A stretch of 46,730 nt of DNA from Pseudomonadota bacterium (GCA_026388275.1 JAPLKB010000031.1:1-46730); one strand, 5' to 3'. Shown: positions 14,509 through 25,250, counted from the first letter of the stretch. Numbers and translations: made by a program. The notes: generated from the letters alone by a model not told the origin.

Positions 14509-15954
14509 ATGACCGCAAAAACATGTGTTAGGATATTAATATGGGTACTTGTTCTGCTTACAGCAGCACCTCCTGGCGTTTTTGCCCAGAGTAGCGGTGT
14601 ACCGCCAGTGTTTAGGCAGGAACAGTTGGACCAGATTCTGGCGCCAATAGCACTCTACCCGGACTCATTGCTCGTTCAGGTGCTGATGGCCGCCACCTAT
14701 CCAATAGAGGTTGTTGAGGCAAATCGTTGGGCCACGGCAAATCGGAGCTTGAGTGCAGGCCGGTTTGCTGCTGCTCTGGACCAGCAGAACTGGGATCCGA
14801 GCATCAAGTCGTTAGTGAATTTTCCCTCAGTTCTGGGGATGATGGACCAAAGACTTGATTGGACACAAAGACTGGGAGATGCATTCTTAAGCCAGGAAGA
14901 TCAGGTAATGGCCACGGTTCAGAAACTGAGAGCAGTAGCACAGGCCCAGAATACGTTGCTAAACACAAACCAGCAAAGAGTGATAACCCAGGGCCAGATT
15001 ATTGTGATTGAGCCCGTCAATCCTCAGGTTGTTTACGTGCCCGCTTATGACCCCATGATCGTATATGGTCCTTGGTGGCATCCCGCCTACCCTCCTTACC
15101 GTTGCTATCCGGTAGGAACAGTAATAACGGGCAGCATTATCTCCTTTGGGCTGGCCGTAGTCATCGGAGCAGCCTGGGGCTATGCTTGGGGCGGCTTTGA
15201 CTGGGGACACCATCGCGCAACCATCAATGTATATCAGAACACATATGTCAACAACCGCTATATAAACCGTAATGTGTATGCCAGTCGCTATAGTGGTGGC
15301 CATGGCGCATGGCAGCATGACCCGGTTCACCGAAAAGGTGCCATATATAGGGATCAAAATGTAGCCCAGCAGTTCGGACAAGTGCCTAAGGGTAATCCTG
15401 ATGAGAGACGTGACTTCAGAGGCCATACTCCGGACACTACTGGAATGTCGCAGACCCGGAATAGGGGTGACGTGCAGGGGCATAGAGATGTTTCAGGAAC
15501 TAACCGACCACCGGCACAGAGAGATATAAATGCTACCGCACGTCAGGTGCCTCAACAACAGAGAGTGCAGGCACATCAACAACAAGCGCGGGTACCTCAG
15601 CAGCAGAGAGCCCAGGTACCCCAACAGCAGAGGGTTCAAGCATCTCAACAGCAAGTTCAGGTGCCTCAGCAGCAGAGAGCCCAAACACCTCAACAACAGA
15701 AAGTACCCACTGTCCTTAACGGTGTCGGCAATAGTGGCCGTGAGGTAAAGACGCAAAGTGACCGCGGCCTTGCAAGCCGCCAAACTGTGATCACCCCGAA
15801 AGTTGGCCTGGCAACCCAAAGTGCAAACGTGAGTCGTCCCGGGGGTACGCAAGGAACCCAGCCGAGCAATGTAAATGTAGGTCGTCCAGGAAGTGAAAAG
15901 GGAAACCAGCCAGGCGGTGCAAACGCAGGTCGTCCCGATGGGAGTCATCCTTGA
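14509..15954 (+). CDS. secreted DUF3300 protein with glutamine-rich repeats
   Basis: A 481-residue exported protein (signal peptide about 1-27, ending VFAQ). The DUF3300 core runs about residue 30-250: LDQILAPIALYPDSLLVQVL, VVEANRWATANRSL, SLVNFPSVLGMM, then PQVVYVPAYDPMIVYGPWW, followed by a hydrophobic glycine-rich segment. From about residue 345 a low-complexity tail carries seven PQQQR-like repeats and then three RPG repeats. I start at ATG 14509 with AGAGGA upstream; the GTG 18 bases earlier is poorly placed. Function unknown, envelope-associated; paired with the DUF2950 gene 52 bases on. Confidence 0.8.
   Translation: MTAKTCVRILIWVLVLLTAAPPGVFAQSSGVPPVFRQEQLDQILAPIALYPDSLLVQVLMAATYPIEVVEANRWATANRSLSAGRFAAALDQQNWDPSIKSLVNFPSVLGMMDQRLDWTQRLGDAFLSQEDQVMATVQKLRAVAQAQNTLLNTNQQRVITQGQIIVIEPVNPQVVYVPAYDPMIVYGPWWHPAYPPYRCYPVGTVITGSIISFGLAVVIGAAWGYAWGGFDWGHHRATINVYQNTYVNNRYINRNVYASRYSGGHGAWQHDPVHRKGAIYRDQNVAQQFGQVPKGNPDERRDFRGHTPDTTGMSQTRNRGDVQGHRDVSGTNRPPAQRDINATARQVPQQQRVQAHQQQARVPQQQRAQVPQQQRVQASQQQVQVPQQQRAQTPQQQKVPTVLNGVGNSGREVKTQSDRGLASRQTVITPKVGLATQSANVSRPGGTQGTQPSNVNVGRPGSEKGNQPGGANAGRPDGSHP
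15544..15710 (+). repeat. tandem PQQQ-repeat region within the DUF3300 gene
   Basis: About seven imperfect 24-27-base units encoding (V/T)PQQQR(A/V)Q or close variants. Codons vary between CAA and CAG and spacing is irregular, so the units look old rather than newly expanded by slippage. Confidence 0.7.
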
Positions 15955-16006
15955 TAATCATTCGGCCAGAACCACTTACAAATATCCACTTAAGGAGGAA
16001 TAACAT

Positions 16007-16972
16007 ATGATTCAGATGATTTCATATAAGAAACATATTTCTGTATATCGGCTCACTCCGGCGGCTATCTTCGTTCTCATGATGACCATCTTGCTTATTC
16101 ACTCCCCTGCCAATGCTGCAGCTACCAGGCAGAAGTTCTTCTCGTCTCCTGAAAGTGCTGTGGAAGCAATGGTCAGCGCATTAAAAAATAATGACCAAAA
16201 AATGCTTACGGCCATCTTTGGACATGGGAGCAAAGACCTTTTTTCTTCCGGCGACGATGTTGTCGATAGGGAAGATCGTGAACATTTTTTAAGGTCCTAT
16301 GAGGAAAATAAGAGACTGGAGAAAATGGGAGACAAAAAGGCAATATTCCATGTTGGAAACAAAGACTGGCCTTTTCCCATACCTATTGTGAAGAGAGGCA
16401 GATCATGGTTTTTTCATACCAAAGAAGGCAAGGAAGAGATCATTAACAGAAGGATTGGGAAGGATGAGCTTAATGTTCTCCGGGTATGTATGGCCTATGT
16501 GGATGCTCAGCGGGAATATGCACTCAAGGATCGCGATGGCGACAAGATTTTGGAATACGCCGGGAAGTTTGTAAGTGATCCTGGAAAGAAAGACGGCCTT
16601 TACTGGGAAACAAAGGAAGGTGAGGAGTTGAGCCCTCTGGGGCCTTTCGTTGCAGCAGCCAGAGAGGAAGGTTATGCTACAAAGGAGCCTTATAGCAAAC
16701 CTATACCCTACCATGGTTACTATTACAAGATTCTTACGGCCCAGGGAAAGAATGCTGCTGGAGGGGCTTATGATTATATAGTCAATGGCAAGATGGTCGG
16801 AGGCTTTGCGCTTGTGGCCTATCCTGCCAGGTATGGAAGCTCCGGGATCATGACTTTTGTGGTTAATCAGGATAGTGTGGTTTACGAGAGGAACCTGGGG
16901 AAAAGTACGGAAGAGATCGCACAAGCGATGAAAATATTCGATCCGGACAAGGAATGGAAGAAGGTAGAATAG
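16007..16972 (+). CDS. secreted DUF2950 protein
   Basis: A 321-residue exported protein with a signal peptide ending PANAAA near residue 38. The mature part fits DUF2950: FSSPESAVEAMVSALKNND, a central MAYVDAQREYA, then GLYWETKEGEELSPLGPFVA and PYHGYYYKILTAQG, closing with YGSSGIMTFVVNQDSVVYE. The family has no known activity and is typically encoded next to DUF3300, as here. AAGGAGG lies seven bases before ATG 16007. I infer that the two act together in the periplasm or envelope. Confidence 0.85.
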   Translation: MIQMISYKKHISVYRLTPAAIFVLMMTILLIHSPANAAATRQKFFSSPESAVEAMVSALKNNDQKMLTAIFGHGSKDLFSSGDDVVDREDREHFLRSYEENKRLEKMGDKKAIFHVGNKDWPFPIPIVKRGRSWFFHTKEGKEEIINRRIGKDELNVLRVCMAYVDAQREYALKDRDGDKILEYAGKFVSDPGKKDGLYWETKEGEELSPLGPFVAAAREEGYATKEPYSKPIPYHGYYYKILTAQGKNAAGGAYDYIVNGKMVGGFALVAYPARYGSSGIMTFVVNQDSVVYERNLGKSTEEIAQAMKIFDPDKEWKKVE

Positions 16973-17063
16973 GTACCTCTTTAGTCCATGATCACCTGTA
17001 AGGAGAAAAAGAACGGGGTGACAGGTAAGCCCCCCGCTATATTCTCATGATACATTGCCATTG

Positions 17064-17110
17064 AGTTCCGTATTGTCGAGTGTGTGAAGCACCCTCGACA
17101 ATACGGAACT
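17064..17110. terminator. perfect 17-bp inverted repeat (long hairpin)
   Basis: AGTTCCGTATTGTCGAG and its exact reverse complement flank a 13-base loop in which GTG and CAC can pair again. No T run follows. It lies after the DUF2950 gene and may stop transcription or mRNA decay, but a perfect stem of this length is also typical of a mobile-element end. Confidence 0.5.
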
Positions 17111-17314
17111 ATAAATTATCAAAACATGGACAACATTACCTTGCCTTTTTTGTTACTAAAAGCTCGATAAATAACAGCAAAAAAATAATAAAAACTGTTT
17201 TCAAAAATATTTTGGTATTATCTTTGATTAAATAAGCTTTCATATTTTTTGATAAAATTGTATATAATTCCACAGCAACATCTAAAAAGACTCGAAAACA
17301 ATGGAGGTAAGGGG

Positions 17315-17959
17315 ATGAAGTTCTTTATTGACACTGCAAATATTGCAGAGATTAAAAAAGGTATTGAAATGGGTCTTGTTGACGGAGTTACAACCAATCC
17401 AACACTGCTTTCAAAAGAAAAAAAGGCTCCGGAAGCTGTCATAAAGGAAATTCTATCTCTTGTTGACGGACCTGTGAGCCTCGAAGTAATAGCAACGGAT
17501 TCAAAGGGTATGTGTGAGGAGGCAAGGAATCTGTCCATATTGGGATCAAATGCAGTTATAAAAATACCTATGACCGAAGCAGGCATAAAGGCAGTGAGAA
17601 CGCTATCGCAGGAAGGCATTAAAACAAATGTAACACTGGTATTCCAGCCTCTTCAGGCGCTCATTGCAGCAAAGGCCGGCGCTACATATGTAAGCCCCTT
17701 CATTGGAAGGCTTGATGATATATCGCAAAGAGGTATGGGCATCATCGAAGAGATTGGCACGATATTCAACAACTACGGTTTTGATACGGAAATTATCGTT
17801 GCAAGTATCAGAAACCCTGTTCATGTGCTTGATGCAGCACTCATAGGTGCGGATATCGCGACAATTCCCTTTAATGTCCTGAAACAACTCATCAGCCATC
17901 CATTAACAAACATTGGACTTGAAAGATTCTTAAAAGACTGGAAAAGTATTCAAAAGTGA
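17315..17959 (+). CDS. fsa: transaldolase-like fructose-6-phosphate aldolase (TalC/Fsa family)
   Basis: A 214-residue single-domain TIM barrel, the length of the short TalC/Fsa class. [16 protein letters not shown] starts the fold, [13 protein letters not shown] is the substrate loop, and AVIKIPMT carries the Schiff-base lysine. [20 protein letters not shown] and [11 protein letters not shown] complete the active site. It should act in the cytoplasm on sedoheptulose-7-phosphate or fructose-6-phosphate, serving pentose supply in an anaerobe. I chose ATG 17315, preceded by GGAGG, over the longer frame from 17249, which has no family counterpart. Confidence 0.9.
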   Translation: MKFFIDTANIAEIKKGIEMGLVDGVTTNPTLLSKEKKAPEAVIKEILSLVDGPVSLEVIATDSKGMCEEARNLSILGSNAVIKIPMTEAGIKAVRTLSQEGIKTNVTLVFQPLQALIAAKAGATYVSPFIGRLDDISQRGMGIIEEIGTIFNNYGFDTEIIVASIRNPVHVLDAALIGADIATIPFNVLKQLISHPLTNIGLERFLKDWKSIQK

Positions 17960-18153
17960 TTGGAGTTTACTAAATTCTTTCTTTTAATGTGGCCGGAATA
18001 CTCTTTTGCTCCCTGCTGTGGTACTCAACCAGGGGGTAGGTCGTATGCTCGATTCCTGCACCCACCTTCGGCGGGTACCCGCGATTCGTACTCATAGATA
18101 GCACCCAGAGGGCACCAGGGCAACGAAGTTACATGATTGAAGGTGAATTGGTA

Positions 18154-18750
18154 TTAGAGGCTTTTTCTGTTATCTATCGAACTCTTGATGGTAAGAGGGT
18201 CAATATAGACGATATCACCGCCTATGGGTATACCTGACGCTATTCGTGTAATTTTTATATCCAGCGATTTCAAAATTTCGCTGATATAATGGGCTGTTGT
18301 ATTCCCTTCCATATTTGGATTGGTTGCTATGATTACTTCCGTAATCCCTTCCCGGATAATTCTTTCTTTCAGCTCCTTAATCCTCACTTCATCGGGGCCA
18401 ATCCCTTCAATGGGATTGATGACGCCGTGGAGGATATGATACCTGTAATGTCCTGGGTTCGATGACTCAATAACCATCATATGCGATGATTCTTCCACAA
18501 CACATACGGTATGCTTGTCTCTTCTTTCGTCACGGCACGTAAGACATGGGTCAACATCCGTAATATTGAAGCATACGCTGCACAGCTTTATCTTGTTTTT
18601 TACATCCAGCAGGCTTTGAGAAAGTTCGGATATATAACTTTCCTTTGAGTTTAACAGAAAAAAGGACAGTCTCGTTGCTGTCTTTTTGCCTATTCCCGGC
18701 AGTCTGGAAAGGTTTTCTATTAGTCTTTCAATAGGTTCAGGATAAAACAT
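18154..18750 (-). CDS. recR: recombination mediator RecR
   Basis: A 198-residue protein of full family length. LSRLPGIGKKTATRLSFFLL is the helix-hairpin-helix, CSVCFNITDVDPCLTC the zinc finger, and VVEESSHMMVIESS with the following HVLHG-like HYRYHILHG segment the Toprim domain. It works with RecF/RecO in loading RecA at gaps. Its ATG follows the ybaB stop with no gap (TAA then ATG), so the two are translationally coupled, in the conserved dnaX-ybaB-recR order. Confidence 0.95.
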   Translation of the reverse strand: MFYPEPIERLIENLSRLPGIGKKTATRLSFFLLNSKESYISELSQSLLDVKNKIKLCSVCFNITDVDPCLTCRDERRDKHTVCVVEESSHMMVIESSNPGHYRYHILHGVINPIEGIGPDEVRIKELKERIIREGITEVIIATNPNMEGNTTAHYISEILKSLDIKITRIASGIPIGGDIVYIDPLTIKSSIDNRKSL

Positions 18751-19071
18751 TTACAACCCGAAAGGCATTTGTCCGCCGCCGAAACCGGTGACTTTTTCCA
18801 TTTCTTCCTGCATCATATCTTTCGATTTGTTCAAGCCTTCATTCACGGCAGCAACAACAAGATCTTCAAGGAGTTCTTTGTCCTTCTCTTCCCAGATTTC
18901 ATCTGAAATCTTCAACGAGATTATTTCCTGTTTTCCGTTCACCACACAGGAGACCATTCCACCGCCTGATTGGGCTTCAACGGTCCTAGTTGCCATCTCA
19001 GATTGAACTTTCTGGAGTTTATCCTGAATCTTTTTTGCCTGGCTTAACAATTGTCCAAAATTCTTCGACAT
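18751..19071 (-). CDS. ybaB: YbaB/EbfC nucleoid-associated protein
   Basis: A 106-residue protein, the usual length. LLSQAKKIQDKLQKVQSEM is the N-terminal helix, GGGMVSCVVNGKQEIISLKI the central sheet, and LEDLVVAAVNEGLNKSK the C-terminal helix, with a typical FGGGQMPFGL tail. It binds DNA as a dimer with a tweezer-like shape. AGGAGGA lies before ATG 19071. Between this gene and dnaX about 190 bases hold small hairpins (CCGTGCATGACACGG at 19134-19148) but no gene. Confidence 0.95.
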   Translation of the reverse strand: MSKNFGQLLSQAKKIQDKLQKVQSEMATRTVEAQSGGGMVSCVVNGKQEIISLKISDEIWEEKDKELLEDLVVAAVNEGLNKSKDMMQEEMEKVTGFGGGQMPFGL

Positions 19072-19262
19072 ATATCCTCCTCTTCTTTAATTTCAGCGGG
19101 TAAACCCCCGCAGCTTACTGCGCGTTGTCATTCCGTGCATGACACGGGAGTTTTTACTTGCAAAGCAACATCTGGGAAACTAAGTTCACTAAATACTGGA
19201 TCAAATCAGGCATGACATGAACTACCCCGCCTCAAGCGAAAGGGAAAGCTCTTTAGCCATCC

Positions 19263-20795
19263 TCATATCTTAAATAGCGATTCTGCTTCTTTCACATAAT
19301 CTTCAAGCAAATGCCTTTTCTCTCCTGAAACTCTAAAATTAAGACCCATATCTTTGCCAAAAAACACTTTTAAGTGTTGTTTTATTTCTTCTTTCAAATT
19401 CATGTCATTTTTTACAAAAGCATACTTTTTATCGAGCGATATTATAATATTTTCATCTTCTATTTTGAGGTCAAGATTTTCAAGAATACTTCCGATAAAA
19501 GGTTTTTTCTTTCTCAGATACTCAACAAAATCCTGCAAATCTCCCTGTGGCTTAGTTTCATAGTTATGTTCTTCTTTGTGCCCATTTTTATTAGATTCAT
19601 GCTCTGCTGTATTTTCTGTTTGCTCCGGCTTATGATCTGTTCGGTTATCTTCATGTTCCTTTTGTTCACAATTATCCAGGTTATCCAGAATCTTATCAAC
19701 ATCCCTCAATCTCGAAAGATTGTAAAGATTGATATAAAGTACTTCCAGCGAAATCCTGGGGAAAAAACCCTTTATCAGATCTTCAGACTTAAGCAGGTAG
19801 GTAAGCATATTCTGTATCTCATAGTATTCAATATCTTTGAGCATAAAGGTGATTTTATCATATTCCTCCTCGCCCATATGAATAAAGGGCGGCATGGCAT
19901 CATAGACTTTTACTATCATGATGTTTCTGAGAAATGAAATAAGCCCTCCGTACAGATGATATGCATCATAACCTTCATTCAGCACCCTTCCGATTATTTC
20001 CAACCCCAGTTTCATATCCCCATCTATAATAGACTTTACAATATCGTACAACGTATCCTTTTCTATAACACCTATTATGCTTATTACATCTTTTTCGGTT
20101 ATGCGGTTTCCACTGTATGCAATAATCTGGTCCAGAATAGATTCGGCATCCCTCATACTTCCATCAGCCTCTGTTGCTATATAACGGAATGCGCCTTCAT
20201 CATATTCTACGCCTTCTGCCTTGCATACTTTTTTCATCTGTTCTACAATATCTTTCTCTGATATCCTTTTAAAATCAAATCTCTGACACCTTGACATGAT
20301 TGTATAGGGGATCTTCTGGGGTTCTGTAGTAGCAAGGATAAAAATATTATTGCCTGGAGGTTCTTCAAGGGTCTTTAAAAAGGCATCTCTTGCCTGGGGC
20401 GTCAGCATGTGAGCTTCATCAAGGATATATAGTTTATACCTGCCTTTCATGGGCATGTATCTGACTGTCTCCGTCAATTCCCGTATGTCGTCTATCCCCC
20501 TTGTCGATGCAGCATCTATCTCCACTACATCTACGAAGCTTCCATTATCAATTGAAATACAGTTCTCGCAGACGCCGCATGGTTCTTCTTTTGGGCCATC
20601 AACGCAATTGACTGCCTTTGCGATAATCCTGGCCATAGAAGTTTTGCCCACACCTCTCGGACCGGTAAAAAGATATGCATGCGCAATTCTATTGAATTTT
20701 ATAGAATTTTTTATTGTTGTAACTATATGGAGTTGGCCTATTACATCTTCAAGTCTTTTGGGTCTCCACCTTCGCGCTATAACTGTGTAATTCAT
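19263..20795 (-). CDS. dnaX: DNA polymerase III subunit gamma/tau
   Basis: A 510-residue clamp-loader ATPase. YTVIARRWRPKRLEDVIGQ opens the protein, GPRGVGKTSMARIIAKA is Walker A, CGVCENC with an upstream Cys the zinc module, LYILDEAHML Walker B, and TTEPQKIPYTIMSRCQRFDF sensor 1 with the arginine-finger region. After about residue 370 a charged, Glu/His-rich linker leads to a short C-terminal domain. It assembles the clamp loader with HolA/HolB. It follows the SRP RNA gene on the same strand, a common arrangement. Confidence 0.95.
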   Translation of the reverse strand: MNYTVIARRWRPKRLEDVIGQLHIVTTIKNSIKFNRIAHAYLFTGPRGVGKTSMARIIAKAVNCVDGPKEEPCGVCENCISIDNGSFVDVVEIDAASTRGIDDIRELTETVRYMPMKGRYKLYILDEAHMLTPQARDAFLKTLEEPPGNNIFILATTEPQKIPYTIMSRCQRFDFKRISEKDIVEQMKKVCKAEGVEYDEGAFRYIATEADGSMRDAESILDQIIAYSGNRITEKDVISIIGVIEKDTLYDIVKSIIDGDMKLGLEIIGRVLNEGYDAYHLYGGLISFLRNIMIVKVYDAMPPFIHMGEEEYDKITFMLKDIEYYEIQNMLTYLLKSEDLIKGFFPRISLEVLYINLYNLSRLRDVDKILDNLDNCEQKEHEDNRTDHKPEQTENTAEHESNKNGHKEEHNYETKPQGDLQDFVEYLRKKKPFIGSILENLDLKIEDENIIISLDKKYAFVKNDMNLKEEIKQHLKVFFGKDMGLNFRVSGEKRHLLEDYVKEAESLFKI

Positions 20796-20960
20796 CCGGA
20801 TATGCCCTTTTTAGAATGTTGAATGATAAATGAAGAGCACGGAATGGAAAATGGAAAGTGGGGAATCCGTGATAAAAACTCATAACAATTATTAAATAGG
20901 AGCATTATGATTTCCATTTTTAACTTCAGATATTTCGTTCTTAATTCTGCATTTAAAAAA

Positions 20961-21052
20961 CCAGGCTACCTGCGGCACACGGATTAGTTACTGCCGCTGC
21001 TTTCTTCCGAATCTGACGGGGTTCATAACCTCCACGTTGCGCAGGGCCTGGC
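20961..21052 (-). ncRNA. ffs: 4.5S signal recognition particle RNA
   Basis: On the minus strand the conserved domain IV is readable as AACCCCGTCAGATTCGGAAG followed by AAAGCAGC, with the closing strand CCGTGTGCCGC. The ends pair: GCCAGGCCCTGCG with CGCAGGTAGCCTGG. Six T follow at the 3' end (20955-20960 on the plus strand as A). Length about 92 bases fits the small bacterial type. It lies just upstream of dnaX. Confidence 0.85.
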
Positions 21053-21268
21053 GTATTTCATTGCTATTTCTGGGACACCCGCAGGCGGGCACCAGTTTCT
21101 CCCCTCCTACGGTACCAACTGTTTTAGCCGGGTACCCGTGGCTTACCAACTATCAAGAGCGATTACAAACATTACCCACGGGTGGCAGTCCCCTTCTCGC
21201 TCACTGCATGAGCCACATAGACTTTTTAGGATTTACCCTTGGGAATCTATGTTCTGTATACTTATTAA

Positions 21269-21362
21269 TGGCGGAGAGACAGGGATTTGAACCCTGGGTA
21301 CGCGTTTTAGCACGTACACACGATTTCCAGTCGTGCTCCTTCAGCCTCTCGGACATCTCTCC
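21269..21362 (-). tRNA. tRNA-Ser (anticodon GGA)
   Basis: The acceptor stem GGAGAGA pairs with TCTCTCC, followed by discriminator G and an encoded CCA. The anticodon stem-loop reads ACGACTGGAAATCGT with anticodon GGA. A long variable arm (TGTACGTGC / GCGTAC) and T-arm CAGGGTTCAAATCCCTG complete a class II serine tRNA. About 94 bases including CCA. Confidence 0.95.
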
Positions 21363-21458
21363 AGATAAAATTTTATACCATACTTATTAAAAGCTACACA
21401 AGGACTTTCAGAATATACAAAGGACTTATCAAAATGAAATACGAATATCTGATGTATA

Positions 21459-22775
<1,317 letters not shown>

Positions 22776-22958
22776 TTATAATATTTTTTCACAGTAATCT
22801 TCTAATATACCATTGTACTAAAATCAAGCACAATATTCTCTCGGTCTCATACTGTCTTTGACATCCTTCGATACGATATGATATTATTACAATTCCTATA
22901 ATTCAATCATTATAATTGCTTGTTTTATAAATGTTTACACCATGCAGGAGGAACCGAT

Positions 22959-23957
22959 ATGAAAAAAGTAGTAAAAAATAGATTTGATCTGCTCATAATT
23001 TTCACACTACTATCCTTTTTATTTTTTATTGGAATGGAATCTTTTGCTTTTGCCAGAGCTGGCGGGGGAAGATCATCAGGAAGCAGGGGCTTCAGTTCAG
23101 GAGGATCTTACCAAAGAAGCGCTCCATCCGGGACTTACCAGCAGCGTCAGCAGCAGGCTGCACCTCAAAGATCTCCGGTTCAGCAACCCGCTCCTTCATT
23201 CGGCAGGAGTCTGCTTTATGGTATAGGCGGCGGTCTTCTTGGAGGGATGATTGGCAGCATGCTTTTTGGAGGACGTGGCTATGCCGGTGGAGGCGGATGG
23301 GGCGGAGGCGGTGGATTCGGTTTTGGCGATCTTATTATTCTTTTGATCATCGGCGGTATAATTTATTTTGTATTCAAACGCTACCGGGCACGCAAACAGG
23401 AAATGTTGATGAGTACTACAGGGGCGGGTTATGCTTCTTCGCCCTCATATGGCTACAACGAATCTGCACCTGAGACATATGAACCACCAATGCAAGAGAA
23501 TAACGTATCTCAGAACCTTCGTTATATAAAAGATATGGACCCATACTTTGACGAAAACAAATTCAAAGAACTCGCGGAAGATAATTTCTTTAAAATACAG
23601 GGGGCGTGGACAAAACGTGATTTGAGTGGTGTTGGAAACCTTCTTTCACCACAAATGTTTAACACATTTCAGAATGACGTAAACACATACATTGCAAATA
23701 AGCAGTTCAATCGTCTTGAAAACGTTGCAGTTCGACAGGTAGAGATAGTTGACGCTGCGCAGGATCAGGGCGAGGAATATATTACAGTAAAATTTCTTGC
23801 GAACCTGCTCGACTATACCATCGATGAAGTAAGCGGCCAGATAATATCGGGCAGTTCTATGGACCCGGTAAAATTTTGCGAATACTGGACCTTTAATAGA
23901 AAAATCGGCGACAAAAGTTGGGTTCTTGCCGGCATTACACAGGAGAAAGATTATTAA
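22959..23957 (+). CDS. Tim44-like domain membrane protein
   Basis: A 332-residue protein. A signal/anchor segment (LLIIFTLLSFLFFIGMESFA) is followed by a Gly/Ser/Gln-rich region, a glycine-rich membrane segment (about 90-140) with FGDLIILLIIGGIIYFVFKR as a second helix, then a Tim44-like domain from about 195: FKIQGAWTKRDLSGVGNLLS, QEEYITVKF-like strands, and FCEYWTFNRKIGDKSWVLAG. Bacterial members are inner-membrane proteins of unknown function. I chose ATG 22959, with AGGAGG upstream, over the longer frame from 22920. Confidence 0.8.
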   Translation: MKKVVKNRFDLLIIFTLLSFLFFIGMESFAFARAGGGRSSGSRGFSSGGSYQRSAPSGTYQQRQQQAAPQRSPVQQPAPSFGRSLLYGIGGGLLGGMIGSMLFGGRGYAGGGGWGGGGGFGFGDLIILLIIGGIIYFVFKRYRARKQEMLMSTTGAGYASSPSYGYNESAPETYEPPMQENNVSQNLRYIKDMDPYFDENKFKELAEDNFFKIQGAWTKRDLSGVGNLLSPQMFNTFQNDVNTYIANKQFNRLENVAVRQVEIVDAAQDQGEEYITVKFLANLLDYTIDEVSGQIISGSSMDPVKFCEYWTFNRKIGDKSWVLAGITQEKDY

Positions 23958-24050
23958 TTAATCATCCCGCTGCAAACAACTGGGTATACATACCAATTCG
24001 GATTCATAGATAGAACATTGAATGCAGATTGATATCATCTGAAAGGAATA

Positions 24051-24087
24051 AAAAAAAAGGAGCGGACATGATCCGCTCCTTTTTTTT
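24051..24087. terminator. bidirectional intrinsic terminator
   Basis: A perfect stem AGGAGCGGA/TCCGCTCCT with loop CATGA, flanked by A and T runs that extend it and give a T tail on both strands. It lies between the convergent Tim44-like and 3-hydroxyacyl-CoA dehydrogenase genes. Confidence 0.9.
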
Positions 24088-24102
24088 ATTATATATATAT
24101 TT

Positions 24103-24963
24103 TTACTTGTTGTATTCGTACCATCCGGCTCCTGTCTTTCTTCCAAGTCTTCCGATCTTTACCAGATTCTTCAGTTCCAGAGAAGATTCCCATTTCAGTT
24201 CAGCAGGTAACTCTTTTTTTAAATATTCATTAACATGCAAATTAATATCAAGGCCTGTAAGATCCATCAACTCAAAGGGCCCCATAGGGTAATTCAGACC
24301 AAGTTTTGCAGCCTTGTCGATATCTTCTTTTGTTGCAACACCCTGTTCGTAAAGTTTCATTGCTTCAATAAAGTGCGGTATCATAAGTCTGTTCACGATA
24401 AATGCTGGAATATCAATCTTTACTTCGACTCCTTCTTTGCCCATCTTCTTTGTCAGGTCGGCAGTTACTGCATATGTTGCATCACTGGTCAGATGGCCTC
24501 TTACGATTTCCACCAGTTTCATAAGCGGCACAGGATTAAAGAAATGCATACCAATAACTTTGTCCGGTCTCTTTGTTGCCGTTGCAATTTCGGTAATCGA
24601 CATTGATGATGTGTTTGTTGAAAGTATTACATCTTTTCTGGTAATTTCATCCAGTTCTGCAAATACCTTTTTCTTTACATCCATTACTTCGATAATAACC
24701 TCAACGACAAAGTCCACGTCTTTGAGGTCTCCCATCTTGGTTGTACCTTTGATTCTTCCCATGACCTCATTCTTAGCCTCTGCAGTCATTTTTCCCTTTT
24801 CAACGCTCTTTGCAAGAAACTTATCGACGTTCTTTATACCGCTTTCTACGAACCTGTCTTCAATATCTCTCAGAATAACGTTGTAGCCTGCCTGAGCAGC
24901 TACCTGGGCAATTCCATTTCCCATAACGCCTGCGCCTAACACTCCAATAGTTTTGATTTCCAT
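24103..24963 (-). CDS. hbd: 3-hydroxybutyryl-CoA (3-hydroxyacyl-CoA) dehydrogenase
   Basis: A 286-residue NAD-dependent enzyme of the short, stand-alone class. IGVLGAGVMGNGIAQVAAQA is the Rossmann nucleotide site, NTSSMSITEIA and GMHFFNPVPLMKLVEIV carry the catalytic Ser/His-region, and FIVNRLMIPHFIEAMKL with LMDLTGLDI belong to the C-terminal helical domain. It oxidises 3-hydroxyacyl-CoA in beta-oxidation. It lies next to, and divergent from, the bam region, so a role in the pathway after ring cleavage is plausible but not shown. Confidence 0.92.
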   Translation of the reverse strand: MEIKTIGVLGAGVMGNGIAQVAAQAGYNVILRDIEDRFVESGIKNVDKFLAKSVEKGKMTAEAKNEVMGRIKGTTKMGDLKDVDFVVEVIIEVMDVKKKVFAELDEITRKDVILSTNTSSMSITEIATATKRPDKVIGMHFFNPVPLMKLVEIVRGHLTSDATYAVTADLTKKMGKEGVEVKIDIPAFIVNRLMIPHFIEAMKLYEQGVATKEDIDKAAKLGLNYPMGPFELMDLTGLDINLHVNEYLKKELPAELKWESSLELKNLVKIGRLGRKTGAGWYEYNK

Positions 24964-25193
24964 AAATTCCTCCGATTTGTTAATAAATTAAAAATTTCAC
25001 ATTTGGAATATTAACTGTTATTACAGGGAATAGTCAACTGTTTTGTATTCCTTACAATTAATTTATCAAATGATTTATATTCAAACAGCAAGATTAAAAC
25101 CATGAAAAGACAGTATATGGAATTCTTTAAGCTTAAGATAATGGAGCTTCATGAGACGAGGTACGCTTTAGTTTTTTTTATTTTATTTTTTTC

Positions 25194-25233
25194 TTGACAA
25201 ACAGTTTGCGTTTAATATATAAAACATATGTTT
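25194..25233 (+). promoter_or_regulatory. promoter and palindromic operator of the IclR gene
   Basis: TTGACA at 25194-25199 and an AT-rich -10 region (ATATAA at 25217-25222 with a 17-base spacer; neighbouring registers also fit). A perfect palindrome AAACATATGTTT at 25222-25233 overlaps the -10 edge and start region, a place where a repressor would block transcription. Self-repression by the IclR protein is an inference. Confidence 0.55.
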
Positions 25234-25250
25234 GATATAGAGAACAACTT

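Noticed and set aside
17980-18130. A tRNA-like T-arm (GCTCGATTCCTGC) and GC-rich hairpins after the aldolase gene
   Set aside because: No acceptor stem, D-arm or anticodon stem can be built around it; it is not a tRNA.
20955-21390. A 117-codon plus-strand frame at 21037-21390
   Set aside because: It covers the tRNA-Ser gene and the end of the SRP RNA gene on the other strand, so it is an accidental frame.
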